A stretch of DNA of 64,000 nucleotides from Breoghania sp. (GTDB lineage Bacteria; Pseudomonadota; Alphaproteobacteria; Rhizobiales; Stappiaceae): the NCBI RefSeq assembly GCF_963674635.1, contig NZ_OY771475.1, positions 2,480,001-2,544,000 on the forward strand. Reading direction: 5' to 3'. Below the pieces are notes generated by a model that saw only the letters and a program-made list of their open reading frames with translations, had not been told where the DNA came from and did not search any database. Below are positions 33,256-44,277 of this stretch, one piece after another. The position numbers and the translations under genes are program-made. Position 1 is the first letter of the stretch; every line of letters begins with the position of its first letter.

Positions 33256-36057
33256 ATGTCGATACGTCACCGTCTGAACATCATCGTCGTCACCTTGTTC
33301 TCCGCGCTTGTCGTTGCGCTCGTGGTTCTGGAGATCGAAACCTGGCGTGAACTGGACGGCACGACGAAAAGCACCGAACAACTGATCCGTTTATCCAAGA
33401 TATGGGACGTCGCCCAACAGGCGGCCCGCAATCCGGACGATGCAACCCCTGTGCGATCGCGCGCCCGCATGCGCCTGACGACGCTGGAATCCGCGGGTAC
33501 GCGCTCCGGCGAACTGACCGAGGCCCTGCGACGGCTTTCAACTGTCCAAAGCAGCACGGCTGCATTGCGGCAGATCAGGACAGATCTCCCCCATATCACT
33601 GCTGGAATGGGCGCCCAAGGCTCCAGCGGCGGCGTGGATACGCGCTTGGCGCATCTCGTCGCGATCCAGATCCCCGAAATGCTGATGCGGCTTGCCCAGT
33701 TGCGCGCCGATGTTCATGCGATCCGCGCAAAAGCGGCGCTGACCGCCGATGACCGGATGCTCTTTCTGGTCAATGCAGGACAGTTCAAGGCCTCGGCCGA
33801 CACAATCGATGTCGTGTTCGACATCCCGTCCCAATCGAGCCAGACCATCACCTCACGCTCCGACGAGAAAGCCTTTTCCGAAGCAAACTGGGCCTTCCAG
33901 AAGGCTGCCGCGAGCATGGCGGAGCGGATCAATGTGTCGGTGGCAGACACGCCGTTCCTTGCCATTGACACGCAACCACTTGATGAGGCTTACACGCATC
34001 TGGTGGAAACCGCATTGGCGCTGCACCACAAGACGCTGGCTGAGCTCATTGTACGCGCCGACGGCGAATTGGCGGACAAGCGCCGGACACTCCTGGTCGT
34101 GACCGCGCTGGTCGTGCTGTCCACGCTCCTGGCAATTTCCTTCGCCTTGTCGCTCAGCCGGTCGATTGTAAATGCCCTGGCCGCACTGGAGAGCAGAATA
34201 CGCGCCATCGGTGATGACGAGGCGCTTGATAAGGAAGACGCGACGGTCGGGGAAGAGGAAACCTATGAGGAACTCACCCGCATAAGGCAGGCCGTCCTCC
34301 ATTGCCGGGACCGGGTTGCGGAACGGGTCGCGGAAGCCGAGCAGGACGAAATGCGACGCGATCTTGAGCTCATCTTCGAGAGCAATCCGCTGCCTCTCTT
34401 CGTACAGGATCCGAACACCAGGATGATCCTCAAGTGCAACAGCACGGCCATGGAGCATTACGGATACACTAATGAAGAGTTCAGGCAGCTGCACCTTCAC
34501 GATCTCGTCGCCCCTTGCCCGGGGGGGGATGTAGAGACTGGCAGCCAGCGCTCGGTCGTGCGCCATAGCAAAGCAAATGGCGAGGTCATCGAGGTTCTGC
34601 CCTTCGAACGCGACATCCGCTTCGAGGGCAAGCGCATGATCCTGACCTCCATCGTCGACATCACGGCGCGCCGGCAGGCGGAAGCCCAGCTGGCCTTTCT
34701 TGCCCATTTCGATCCGCTGACCCATCTGGCGAACCGCGTTCTGATGCAGCGAAGCCTGATCGAGGAAATCCATCGCGCGCGGAAGGCAGGCAATTATGCC
34801 TTCTCACTGCTCTGCCTCGATCTCGATCGGTTCAAGATGGTGAACGACACGCTGGGCCATGATGCGGGTGACAGTGTGCTGAGGATCGTGGCGGACCGTC
34901 TGGCGGCGCTTGCGGGAGCCGACGACATGGTCGCCCGGCTGGGCGGCGACGAATTCGCCGTTCTTGTGCGTGGCCCGGATGGCCCGTCGCGTGCTCAGGC
35001 GATGGCGGAGCGGATGCGCGATGCACTTGGCGAGACTTGCTCGGTCGACGGGGCGCGGCTGGCCATGGGAGGCTCGGTGGGCGTGGGCCATTATCCGGCT
35101 CATGGCGAAGACGCCAGTACGCTGATGAAACATACGGATCTCGCGCTCCATCAGGCGAAGGTCGACGGGCGCGGGCTGGTGCGGATCTTCGAACCCTATA
35201 TGGATGAGGCGTTGCGCCGCCGTCAGACATTGGAGGCGGACCTGCGCGAGGCGCTCGAACAGGACCGCTTCGAAATCCATTATCAGCCGCTTATCGAGAT
35301 GGAGACCCAGACAGTTTCCGGCTTCGAGGCGCTGTTACGCTGGAACGACCCGGTGCGCGGGCGTGTCCCTCCGGCAGAGTTCATTCCAATCGCAGAAGAA
35401 GTCGGCCTGATCGACAAGATCGGCACATGGGTGCTGAACACGGCTTGCCGCGAGGTGGCGGACTGGCCCAACAGGGTCAAGATCGCGGTGAATGTCTCCT
35501 CCTACCAGTTCAGGTCGGGCAATCTGGTCGATCGCGTTCGCGAAGCGCTCGATGCTTCGGGGCTGGAACCGGATCGCCTCGAACTGGAAATCACCGAAAG
35601 CGTGTTGTTGGCCGACAGTGCGGCAACGATCGAGACCCTGCACGAGATCCGCGCCCTCGGCGTACGCATTGCCATGGACGATTTCGGAACCGGCTATTCC
35701 TCGCTCAGCTACCTGCGTTCGTTCCCCTTCGACAAGGTCAAGATCGACCGTTCCTTCGTCAGTGACCTTGGAAACAAGGCGGAGGCCAACGCCATTGTGC
35801 GCGCCATTGCCGGCCTGTCCAAGGAATTGGGCATGACGACCACGGCCGAAGGCATCGAGACGGAAGAGCAGTATCGCCATATCCGCGAACATGGCTGTTC
35901 GCAGGCGCAAGGGTTCCTCACCGGCCGCCCGTTGCCCGCCGTCCAGGCGCGCGCCTATGCATCCGGCCAGGCGGAGATGCTGCGTGACGTTCTGGAACGC
36001 ATGCGTGAGAAAAGCCGCGACGCCAAGCCGAAACTGGTCAGCTGCGCCGCAAGCTAG
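33256..36057 (+). CDS. Membrane-bound PAS-GGDEF-EAL c-di-GMP signalling protein
   Basis: A 933-residue dual-domain protein. TM1 (about residues 8-25) and TM2 (about 278-298) bound a periplasmic sensor region, followed by a HAMP-like stretch, a PAS domain (about 370-480), GGDEF and EAL. The diguanylate cyclase motif RLGGDEF is intact, and the phosphodiesterase motifs FEALLRW and DDFGTGYSSLSYL are intact too, so either activity is possible. The position of the RxxD inhibitory site upstream of GGDEF reads AGAD, so product feedback is probably lost. It is monocistronic and converges with gshA. Confidence 0.93.
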   Translation: MSIRHRLNIIVVTLFSALVVALVVLEIETWRELDGTTKSTEQLIRLSKIWDVAQQAARNPDDATPVRSRARMRLTTLESAGTRSGELTEALRRLSTVQSSTAALRQIRTDLPHITAGMGAQGSSGGVDTRLAHLVAIQIPEMLMRLAQLRADVHAIRAKAALTADDRMLFLVNAGQFKASADTIDVVFDIPSQSSQTITSRSDEKAFSEANWAFQKAAASMAERINVSVADTPFLAIDTQPLDEAYTHLVETALALHHKTLAELIVRADGELADKRRTLLVVTALVVLSTLLAISFALSLSRSIVNALAALESRIRAIGDDEALDKEDATVGEEETYEELTRIRQAVLHCRDRVAERVAEAEQDEMRRDLELIFESNPLPLFVQDPNTRMILKCNSTAMEHYGYTNEEFRQLHLHDLVAPCPGGDVETGSQRSVVRHSKANGEVIEVLPFERDIRFEGKRMILTSIVDITARRQAEAQLAFLAHFDPLTHLANRVLMQRSLIEEIHRARKAGNYAFSLLCLDLDRFKMVNDTLGHDAGDSVLRIVADRLAALAGADDMVARLGGDEFAVLVRGPDGPSRAQAMAERMRDALGETCSVDGARLAMGGSVGVGHYPAHGEDASTLMKHTDLALHQAKVDGRGLVRIFEPYMDEALRRRQTLEADLREALEQDRFEIHYQPLIEMETQTVSGFEALLRWNDPVRGRVPPAEFIPIAEEVGLIDKIGTWVLNTACREVADWPNRVKIAVNVSSYQFRSGNLVDRVREALDASGLEPDRLELEITESVLLADSAATIETLHEIRALGVRIAMDDFGTGYSSLSYLRSFPFDKVKIDRSFVSDLGNKAEANAIVRAIAGLSKELGMTTTAEGIETEEQYRHIREHGCSQAQGFLTGRPLPAVQARAYASGQAEMLRDVLERMREKSRDAKPKLVSCAAS

Positions 36058-36096
36058 GCGGCGCTGTCGCCGGGTTCCAGGCGGGAGAGGAAGGTC

Positions 36097-37470
36097 CTAA
36101 TAGGCGTACTCCGTATAGGCGTGCGTGAGGTCGCCCTTCCATTCGCCCTCATATTTCATGAGCATCTGCTCTGCGGGCGTCAGGCCGCTGGCAACTGTTT
36201 CCTTGACCGGTTCAAGGAAGGTGCGCTCATCGACGCCCCCTTCGTTCATGCGAGCGCGGCGTTTAAGACCCTCGCTCGACAGCGCAACCGCCTCGCGCGC
36301 AAGATCGAGAACGGTGCGATTGCGGAACTTCGTCTTGAGCGCGGTACGCGGGACCTCCGTGCGCAGGGCGGCGCGCTCCTCTTCGGTCCAGTCCTGCACC
36401 ATTTCCCAAGCCTGCTCAAGAATACCGTCGTCGTAAAGCAGACCGACCCAGAAGGCAGGAAGCGCGCAAATCCGCCGCCACGGACCGGCATCGGCTCCGC
36501 GCATCTCGATGTAGCGCTTCAGGCGCACATCCGGGAACAGCGTGGAAAGATGGTTGTTCCAGTCGCCCATGGTCGGTTCGGCATCCGGAATGACGTCCTT
36601 CAAGGCGCCGTTCATGAAGTCGCGGAAGGTGGTGCCGGTGACATCGTGATACCGATCGCCACGCTTGACGAAATACATCGGTACGTCGAGGCCCCACTCC
36701 ACGTAGGCGCGGAAGCTGAAATCGTCCTTGAAGGCGATCGGCAGCGAACTTACGCGGTCATTGTCGGTATCGAGCCAGATATGGGCGCGGTTGGACAAGA
36801 AGCCATTGGGTTTGCCTTCCACGAAGGGCGAATTCGCGAATATGGCCGTGGCAATGGGCTGGAGAGCGAGGCCGACGCGCATCTTGCGCACCATGTCGGC
36901 CTCATCGCGGAAGTCGAGGTTCACCTGCACCGTGGAGGTGCGGTACATCATATCGAGCCCACGGGTGCCCACCTTGGGCATGTAGGCAGTCATGATGTCA
37001 TAGCGTGATTTGGGCATGCGGGGCATGTCCGCGCGGCTCCATGTGGGCGTCATGCCGAGACCCAGAAAGCCGACGCCCATCGGCTCCGCAACCTGACGGA
37101 CCTGCGCCAGATGGGCGTTGGTCTCGCGGCAGGTTTGGTGGATGTTGTCCAGCGGCCCCCCGGAAAGCTCGAACTGTCCGCCCGGCTCGATCGAGATGGC
37201 CCCGCCTCCGACAGGATCGGCAAGCCCGATGATGTTGCCCGCGTCCTCAATGCGTTCCCAGCCCAGGAGCCCTTCCATGCCTTCCAGCACGGCCTTCACA
37301 CCATGCAGACCCTCATAGGGGATCGGCTTGAGGTCTCTGGTGCAAAAACCGAACTTCTCGTGCTCGGTGCCAATGCGAAATTGATCCGGGGTCTTGCAGC
37401 CTTCGGCCAGGGTATCCACGAGATCGGAAGTGCTTCCGATCGGCGTCGAATCGACGGTATCGCGAGCCAT
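36097..37470 (-). CDS. gshA: Glutamate-cysteine ligase (plant/alphaproteobacterial type)
   Basis: A 457-residue GCS2-family glutamate-cysteine ligase, catalysing the first step of glutathione synthesis in the cytosol. Visible blocks include FRIGTEHEKFGF near the start, SIEPGGQFELSGGPL, the conserved region around YRTSTVQVNLDF, and MRGADAGPWRRICALPAFWVG. AAGGAA lies about 7 nt before ATG 37470; the extension to 37845 runs through the neighbouring non-coding region and is not used. rsmE lies 235 bp upstream on the same strand, a common alphaproteobacterial arrangement. Confidence 0.95.
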   Translation of the reverse strand: MARDTVDSTPIGSTSDLVDTLAEGCKTPDQFRIGTEHEKFGFCTRDLKPIPYEGLHGVKAVLEGMEGLLGWERIEDAGNIIGLADPVGGGAISIEPGGQFELSGGPLDNIHQTCRETNAHLAQVRQVAEPMGVGFLGLGMTPTWSRADMPRMPKSRYDIMTAYMPKVGTRGLDMMYRTSTVQVNLDFRDEADMVRKMRVGLALQPIATAIFANSPFVEGKPNGFLSNRAHIWLDTDNDRVSSLPIAFKDDFSFRAYVEWGLDVPMYFVKRGDRYHDVTGTTFRDFMNGALKDVIPDAEPTMGDWNNHLSTLFPDVRLKRYIEMRGADAGPWRRICALPAFWVGLLYDDGILEQAWEMVQDWTEEERAALRTEVPRTALKTKFRNRTVLDLAREAVALSSEGLKRRARMNEGGVDERTFLEPVKETVASGLTPAEQMLMKYEGEWKGDLTHAYTEYAY

Positions 37471-37705
37471 GCGTAATTCCTTGGGCGGGCCGGTGCAGGG
37501 CAATCCCTCCCGACGCGCCGTGCGATTTCGTGATGCGTTCGCCCGCGTTGCCCGGCCCAGACGGGCAGTCTTGCAGCGCAGGTCGCCTGCGTTTGTTGGA
37601 AACTCACATAGCGCCGCAACGCGGCGAATGCCAGTCGCCATTTGGTGCGAGACACCTCCCGCAAGGTTCTTCCGTACGCGCAGGCAAGACATGGCTGGCG
37701 GCTTG

Positions 37706-38455
37706 TCAGCGCCAGTCGCCCAGCTTCGCCTGCATGATCGCCAGGGCGGCAACAGCGGCCGTATCTGCACGCAGGACCCGCGGCCCCAGAGGCATGGGCG
37801 TGACGTAATCCTGCCTGCGCAACAAATCCCGTTCCTCTTCCGCAAAACCGCCTTCCGGGCCGATCAGCACCGCCAGAGGGCCAGGTCCAAGGCCGGTGAG
37901 CGCGTCAAGCGGGTTCTGGCTCTCCTCTCCCTCGTCGCAGAAGACGAGGCGGCGGCCAGGATCCGTTTGCTGCCAGCCGGAGACAAGACGGTCAAGTGTT
38001 ACCGGCTCACGGACGTCCGGCACGGCGATGACGCCGCATTGCTCGCAGGCTTCGATCACGTTTGCGCGAGCCCGATCCAGATTGATCCGCCCCGACTGGG
38101 TGAACCGCGTCATGACTGGCAGCAGCGCCCCCGCCCCCATCTCTGTTGCCTTCTGGACCATGTAGTCGAGCCGCGCGTGTTTCAGCGGAGCAAAGCAATA
38201 GACCAGATCCGGCAATGGGGTCTGCGCACGCGTCTGCTCGCGAGGCGTCAACAGGCAGGCCTTGCGTCCGCTTTGCGCGATCTCGGCGCGCCATTCGCCG
38301 TCGCGTCCGTTGAAGACGAGAACACCCGCACCATCCTTCAGACGCATCACATTCAGGAGATAGTTAGACTGTGCCCGATCGAGCTCGATCGCGCTGCTCT
38401 CAGCGAGATCGGCCTGATGGTAGAGACGGGGCATTCGGAAATCATATCGAGGCAT
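37706..38455 (-). CDS. rsmE: 16S rRNA (uracil(1498)-N(3))-methyltransferase
   Basis: A 249-residue SPOUT-class methyltransferase. Family marks are QSNYLLNVMRLKDGAGVLVF, the QKATEMGAGALLPVMTRFTQ block and the knot-forming LIGPEGGFAEEERDLL followed by LGPRVLRADTAAVAALA. It methylates U1498 of 16S rRNA. ATG 38455 (MPRYDF) is chosen because homologues start RYDFRMPRLY-like. It is oriented with gshA. Confidence 0.95.
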   Translation of the reverse strand: MPRYDFRMPRLYHQADLAESSAIELDRAQSNYLLNVMRLKDGAGVLVFNGRDGEWRAEIAQSGRKACLLTPREQTRAQTPLPDLVYCFAPLKHARLDYMVQKATEMGAGALLPVMTRFTQSGRINLDRARANVIEACEQCGVIAVPDVREPVTLDRLVSGWQQTDPGRRLVFCDEGEESQNPLDALTGLGPGPLAVLIGPEGGFAEEERDLLRRQDYVTPMPLGPRVLRADTAAVAALAIMQAKLGDWR

Positions 38456-38606
38456 GGCGCGGACGGTAGGCGGCTCGGGTTTTCTTGGCAACGGGCATTG
38501 CGTAATACCCCCCTGTTAAGGTTTCATTAAACCTCGTACAAATGACGATGCATTCTGACAAGATGGGACATCTGCGCTTGTCGGGAGCGAAAACACGGGA
38601 GGTGAG

Positions 38607-39443
38607 GTGCTCCGAAGGACGGTGTTGGCGCGTCTTGCGGCAAGGCCTCTGGCCATGGCCGCCTTGGTAATATGCGTGGCAGGCCCTGCCTTGCTGCAGG
38701 GGGGGACCGTCAACGCGGCGGAAAAACGCCCCTACGCCGACCACCGCCCCCGGTTTGAAATCGGCATCGGCTATGCGCATCGCCCCGGCGCCATTCATTC
38801 GGCTCCCGAAGTCTCCATACCCTTTCGCCGGGAGAGTTTCTTCTCCGATTCGGTCGATCTGGTCTTTGAGGGGTGGGCCGGGTATTCGCGCCACACCGGC
38901 CTAGATGCCTTCGGCCTGCAGATCGCACCGGGCTTTTCCTACTGGCTCGACAGCACGACCCGGATCACACCACAAGTCCGGCTCGGCTTCGACTATCTGA
39001 CCGACCTCACCGCCTTTCAGGCAAGCGGCAAGACCGTGCTGATTGCCGGTGCGGATGTCCGCGCGGAACAGTTCGCCTCGCTCCACCCTGATCGGCCTTA
39101 TGAACGGCAGGATTTCCTAATTCCGGGCCTGAAACTCGGCGGGCTTTCGCGGATCGACCCGACGGGTTCCGACTATTCCTATTTGATGGCAGGCGCATCC
39201 CTGGCCTATGAGCGCGGCATCCCTCTTGCCGATGACGCCCCCTTTCATTTCCGCGCCAAGCTGATGGCGGAGAGTGAGATGCAAATGAACACAGAGGGGA
39301 CCCTCGACATCTACACGACGGGGCTTCTTGAGTTGCGTGCGGTCAGGCCCGACGGCCGCCTGATCGCCAAGGGTGAAATCGGGGTGACGAGCGACTTCGG
39401 CGATTACAACAGGATCAGCGTCACGTTTGCACGTGGCTTCTGA
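38607..39443 (+). CDS. Putative outer-membrane beta-barrel protein
   Basis: A 278-residue protein with a signal peptide (hydrophobic 14-32, cleavage near VNAA), then alternating short strands rich in aromatic residues: FEIGIGYAHR, LVFEGWAGYSRH, LQIAPGFSYW, TPQVRLGFDYL, LMAGASLAYE, and a final FARGF with a C-terminal phenylalanine, as in outer-membrane proteins. I do not recognise the family. The start is GTG 38607 with GGGAGG upstream. The gene converges with the multiheme cytochrome gene 6 bp away. Confidence 0.65.
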   Translation: MLRRTVLARLAARPLAMAALVICVAGPALLQGGTVNAAEKRPYADHRPRFEIGIGYAHRPGAIHSAPEVSIPFRRESFFSDSVDLVFEGWAGYSRHTGLDAFGLQIAPGFSYWLDSTTRITPQVRLGFDYLTDLTAFQASGKTVLIAGADVRAEQFASLHPDRPYERQDFLIPGLKLGGLSRIDPTGSDYSYLMAGASLAYERGIPLADDAPFHFRAKLMAESEMQMNTEGTLDIYTTGLLELRAVRPDGRLIAKGEIGVTSDFGDYNRISVTFARGF

Positions 39444-39449
39444 CCAGCT

Positions 39450-41489
39450 CTATTGCACATCGCCTTCCCCGTCCGGCGCACCTTTGGCATCGGCCGTGCC
39501 GGCATCGTAAAGCGCGGCTTCTTCGTTGCGGCCGAGTTTCTTCAGCGCCCTTACCAGCCCCGTTCGAGCGCGCGCGGCGTCGGGCTCGATAATGAGCGCC
39601 TGTCTGAATACTTCCGCCGCGGCCAGCCAGTTTCCGCGTTCCATCTCCAGCTCGCCGATCAGCCGGTGCGCGGTCCACATGTTGAAGCGGGCAGCGATCG
39701 CCTTGCGCGCCATGGCGATCGCGTCGTCTGCGCGGCCCTGATCGCGGTACATGACGGCAAGCTGGTAATGGGCCAGCGGAAGATCCGCACGCCCGGCCAC
39801 CAGCGCCTCCATGCGCTTGAGCCCCAGCGCCTGGCTGCCCGTCGCATAAAGGGCCACCGCCTCCATGGCCCTGATGCCCGGGTGCTTCGGCGCACGCAGG
39901 ATGGCTTGCGCAACGGGCTCAAGAGCCCCTGCGAAATCGCGGCGCTTCATGTGACTGTCGGCTAGCACATACCAGGGCTCGAAATAGCGCATTGGAGCGG
40001 CATCCAGCACAGCGGCCAGCGCATCGGCGGCGTATCCGGCCTTTCCAGCGGTGTATTGCAGCACACCCATGGCCCGTGCCATCAGCGCCTCTTCTTCCGA
40101 AAGCCCTGCGTGGGCGCGCAGCATCTCGATGCCCGCCACCTCATTGACCCGCTTTTCGAGGGGCGCGGTCAGATCGCCGGGACCTGGATCGCGGGTGATC
40201 CGGTGATCGGTCATGGTGACCTCGATGACATCCTGTGTGCGGCGCTGCGGCATGTGGCAGACGGTGCAATCCGCTCCCTCGTCTATCCCCGGATGCGTGG
40301 AGACCTTCCCGGCGGGCGCGGTTGTCGGCAACGGCAAGCCTGCCGCGTCGGTTGTGTGGCAGGTGAGGCAGGCGGCGCGGTAATGGGCGGGCCTTTCTTC
40401 CGGTGTGCGCTTCACATGCGGGTCATGACAGGTCAGGCAGCCAAGCTCTCCCTTGCTTTCGATGAAGCAGACGCTCTGTTCCAGACGGTAGGGATGGTGG
40501 TTGATCTCGAAACGCTCCGCGCGTGGCATGCCGGGATCGGTCATGTCGAGCTGGATACGCAAGTCATCAAGAAGCTCGCCGGGGCGGAAGGAATAGGCGT
40601 TGCGCCCGAACCGGCGGATACCCGTCACCGCCAAGGTCGGCTGCATATGACACCCGTAGCAGATGGAATAGAGCCGATCCTTCGGCAGACTTGCAGGGTT
40701 CACGATGGCCGCGCGCACGCTCGGCTCATCCTCCCCCGCCATGGCCTTGCCCGCATGGGCCGCGCCCGGTCCATGACAACGCTGACAGCCAATTCCCTGC
40801 GGCAGATCCTTCGGGAAAACCTCCGGCATGCCATGAGCATCCGATCCTTCGGCGACCTGCGGATAGGCGTTGTGGCAGAACATGCAGTTGCGGCGGACCT
40901 GCCGCCCCACGCCCAGATGGAGCGCGAATTCGAAGCCCGGCGCCATGCCCCAGCGCCCGCCTTCTTGCGTGTACCAGGCGAGCGGCAGCTGGTAGAGCCC
41001 GCCGTCCTCTGTCTGGTAGATATAGATGCGCGCGTGATTGCCGGAGCCGAGAATCCAGTCGACCTTGCGCTCAAAAACAAGGATCCGGCGGCCGTCAGAG
41101 GCGAGCTTGTAGCGGCGGAAGAGGTAGGCTCCGTCCTGCAACGCCATTTCGTAATGACGATCGGACGGCACGTGATAAAAGCCTTTCGAGAAATCCTCTA
41201 TGACGGGCCGGGAGAGCGGGCGATAGAAGCTGCGGCTCATGGCAACATGGGAAAAGCTCTCCGCCTTTTCCTCATGACAGAGCGCACAAGTCGCATCCGG
41301 CACATATCCTGCTGCCGCTCCAGTGGTGACCGGAACATCGAATTCCGCCAGGGCTTCGCTGGCTGAAAGCGTTTTGTTGGCGGCGTCAAGAGCGGCGACA
41401 GGATCGTCGGCGGCCTGCGCCATTCCCCCCATGAGAACGGGTAGCAGCAGGAGCGCTGCAAGGGCGGATCGGCACAGGACAAGTCGCAT
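39450..41489 (-). CDS. Seven-heme cytochrome c with C-terminal TPR repeats
   Basis: A 679-residue periplasmic protein with a signal peptide (MRLVLCRSALAALLLLP, cleavage near AQAA). Seven CxxCH motifs are visible: CALCH, CMFCH, CQRCH, CYGCH, CLTCH, CLTCH and CTVCH. Residues from about 470 on form TPR-like helical repeats (AMGVLQYTAGKAGYAADALA; ALVAGRADLPLAHYQLAVMY; LIGELEMERGNWLAAAEVF). The layout resembles cytochrome c554-type and selenite/nitrite-pathway cytochrome-TPR proteins. Function and redox partner are not known. No adjacent electron-transfer operon was found. Confidence 0.9.
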   Translation of the reverse strand: MRLVLCRSALAALLLLPVLMGGMAQAADDPVAALDAANKTLSASEALAEFDVPVTTGAAAGYVPDATCALCHEEKAESFSHVAMSRSFYRPLSRPVIEDFSKGFYHVPSDRHYEMALQDGAYLFRRYKLASDGRRILVFERKVDWILGSGNHARIYIYQTEDGGLYQLPLAWYTQEGGRWGMAPGFEFALHLGVGRQVRRNCMFCHNAYPQVAEGSDAHGMPEVFPKDLPQGIGCQRCHGPGAAHAGKAMAGEDEPSVRAAIVNPASLPKDRLYSICYGCHMQPTLAVTGIRRFGRNAYSFRPGELLDDLRIQLDMTDPGMPRAERFEINHHPYRLEQSVCFIESKGELGCLTCHDPHVKRTPEERPAHYRAACLTCHTTDAAGLPLPTTAPAGKVSTHPGIDEGADCTVCHMPQRRTQDVIEVTMTDHRITRDPGPGDLTAPLEKRVNEVAGIEMLRAHAGLSEEEALMARAMGVLQYTAGKAGYAADALAAVLDAAPMRYFEPWYVLADSHMKRRDFAGALEPVAQAILRAPKHPGIRAMEAVALYATGSQALGLKRMEALVAGRADLPLAHYQLAVMYRDQGRADDAIAMARKAIAARFNMWTAHRLIGELEMERGNWLAAAEVFRQALIIEPDAARARTGLVRALKKLGRNEEAALYDAGTADAKGAPDGEGDVQ

Positions 41490-41597
41490 CGAACGGCCCT
41501 CCCCCTCAAGATCGACCACTGCGTTTGAGAGGGAAGCCTAGGGGAAGGGTCCCCTTGCGGCAACGTCCGGTTTCAGGCCGCCACACTCTTCAACAGC

Positions 41598-42752
<1,155 letters not shown>

Positions 42753-43260
42753 GGGCGACATCCTCCTCAGGCATTCCTCCGCGGAGCCGACGCTTATCCG
42801 GTATCGGTCCCGTCTCCTTTCGCGCACAAGACCACATTCCGTTCAGGCAGAGAAGCCATCTGAGGTCCTTTCCTCGCTCTGACGCATGCCCGGCAGAGAT
42901 TGCGGGACGCACCGCGCGCGCTCTACGGCGCCCAAGGCAATGCCGCGCGAACTCCCCCTCATGGAGGCCCCGTGCCGGTGGGGCAGGACCGCGTCGTGAA
43001 CATATTTTTCATGATAATTATCAAGTTAATTATCATGAAAAACTCTGTTCAAATAACAATTTGGCCCGACATTCCGCGGCATTCGGATCGTCACAACCGG
43101 CTTTTTGGGAATTTAGGGATGGAATTCATTTTGTTTTTGTCGCAATAGCCTTGCAGCATGATAGAAATGCTCTTTCATCTTGAGCTGACGTTCGGGCGAC
43201 CGGGAACGACGGCAAAGCAATTGGGAGGCCGGTCGCAGCTGTGATCTGGGAGGACACCTG
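42753..43260. other. Intergenic region before the second TRAP operon
   Basis: 508 bp between divergent genes with no supported coding sequence. It includes a striking perfect inverted repeat at 43005-43042 and AT-rich DNA around it, which should hold the dctP promoter. Confidence 0.6.
43005..43042. promoter_or_regulatory. Perfect 16-bp inverted repeat upstream of TRAP operon 2
   Basis: TTTTTCATGATAATTA (43005-43020) and its exact reverse complement TAATTATCATGAAAAA (43027-43042) flank a TCAAGT spacer. It is AT-rich in a GC-rich genome and 218 bp upstream of dctP. It could be an operator for an unlinked regulator, or an AT-rich stem; A- and T-runs on both sides also allow terminator function. 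Confidence 0.65.
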
Positions 43261-44277
43261 ATGATCAAAGCCCACAAGCTGGCGCTTGCCGCCACTCTGG
43301 GAGCCATGACCTTCGGCATCGCCGGAGAGGCCCTTGCCGCAGACGTCACGTGGAATGTCTCGTTGTGGGGCAACCGCCGGGCCTTCACCGAACATGTGGA
43401 GTACCTGGCCGAACGGGTGGCCAAGGAATCCAATGGCCGTTTCGAAATCAAGCTCGGCTATGGCGCCTCTCTTTCCAAGGCGCGCGAGAATCTCGATGGC
43501 ATCGCGATCGGCGCCTTCGAAATGGCGCAGATCTGCGCATCCTACCACGCAGACAAGAACCCAAGCCTGACCGTTCTGGAACTGCCGTTCCTCGGCGTGA
43601 AGGATCTGGAGACCGAGGCCAAGCTCTCGTTCAAGCTCTACGAGCACCCGGCGGTCAAGAAGGATCTGGCGCGCTGGAACGCGCAGGCCCTGATGCCCTC
43701 GCCCATGCCGCAGTATAACTTCCTCGGCAAGGGCGACGCACCGACCTCACTCAAGGATTTCGACGGCATGCGTGTGCGTGCGCTGGGCGGTATCGGCGAG
43801 CTGATGCGTGCCATCGGCGCGGTCCCGACTTCTGTCACCGCTTCGGAAACCTATCAGGCCATTGAGTCCGGCACCGTGCGCGCCGCCTCTTTTGCGCCTC
43901 ATGCCCATCTTTCCTTCAAGACCGTGGAAGTTGGGGACTGGTGGATCAACAACATGAACCCCGGCACCGTTCAGTGCCCGGTGATCATGAACACCGACGC
44001 CTATGCCGCGCTGCCCGACGACCTGAAGAAGATCCTCGATGACGCTGTCCAGCCGGCCGTGGATCACTACCTGGCCACCTACGCCAAGGTCTATGATCGC
44101 TGGTGGCCGACGCTGAAGGAGCAGGAGATCGAACAGGTCGAACTGCCCGCAAGCGAACTGGAAGCACTGCGCAAGAAGGCCGAGCCGATCTGGGAAGCCT
44201 GGGTCGAGAAGGTCAACGCCCAGGGCATTCCCGGCCAGGAACTGCTCGACATGGTGCAGGGCGAGATCGCCGGCTAA
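43261..44277 (+). CDS. dctP: TRAP transporter periplasmic solute-binding protein DctP (operon 2)
   Basis: A 338-residue DctP-family receptor with a signal peptide (cleavage near EALAAD). Typical features are FEIKLGYGASLSKARENLDGI, MRVRALGGIGELMRAIGAVP and SETYQAIESGTVRAASF with the conserved binding-site arginine region. It starts a dctP-dctQ-dctM operon on the plus strand; a 373-bp structured spacer precedes dctQ. It should bind a carboxylate, but the ligand cannot be read from sequence. It is not closely similar to the DctP of the other TRAP system in this window. Confidence 0.92.
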   Translation: MIKAHKLALAATLGAMTFGIAGEALAADVTWNVSLWGNRRAFTEHVEYLAERVAKESNGRFEIKLGYGASLSKARENLDGIAIGAFEMAQICASYHADKNPSLTVLELPFLGVKDLETEAKLSFKLYEHPAVKKDLARWNAQALMPSPMPQYNFLGKGDAPTSLKDFDGMRVRALGGIGELMRAIGAVPTSVTASETYQAIESGTVRAASFAPHAHLSFKTVEVGDWWINNMNPGTVQCPVIMNTDAYAALPDDLKKILDDAVQPAVDHYLATYAKVYDRWWPTLKEQEIEQVELPASELEALRKKAEPIWEAWVEKVNAQGIPGQELLDMVQGEIAG

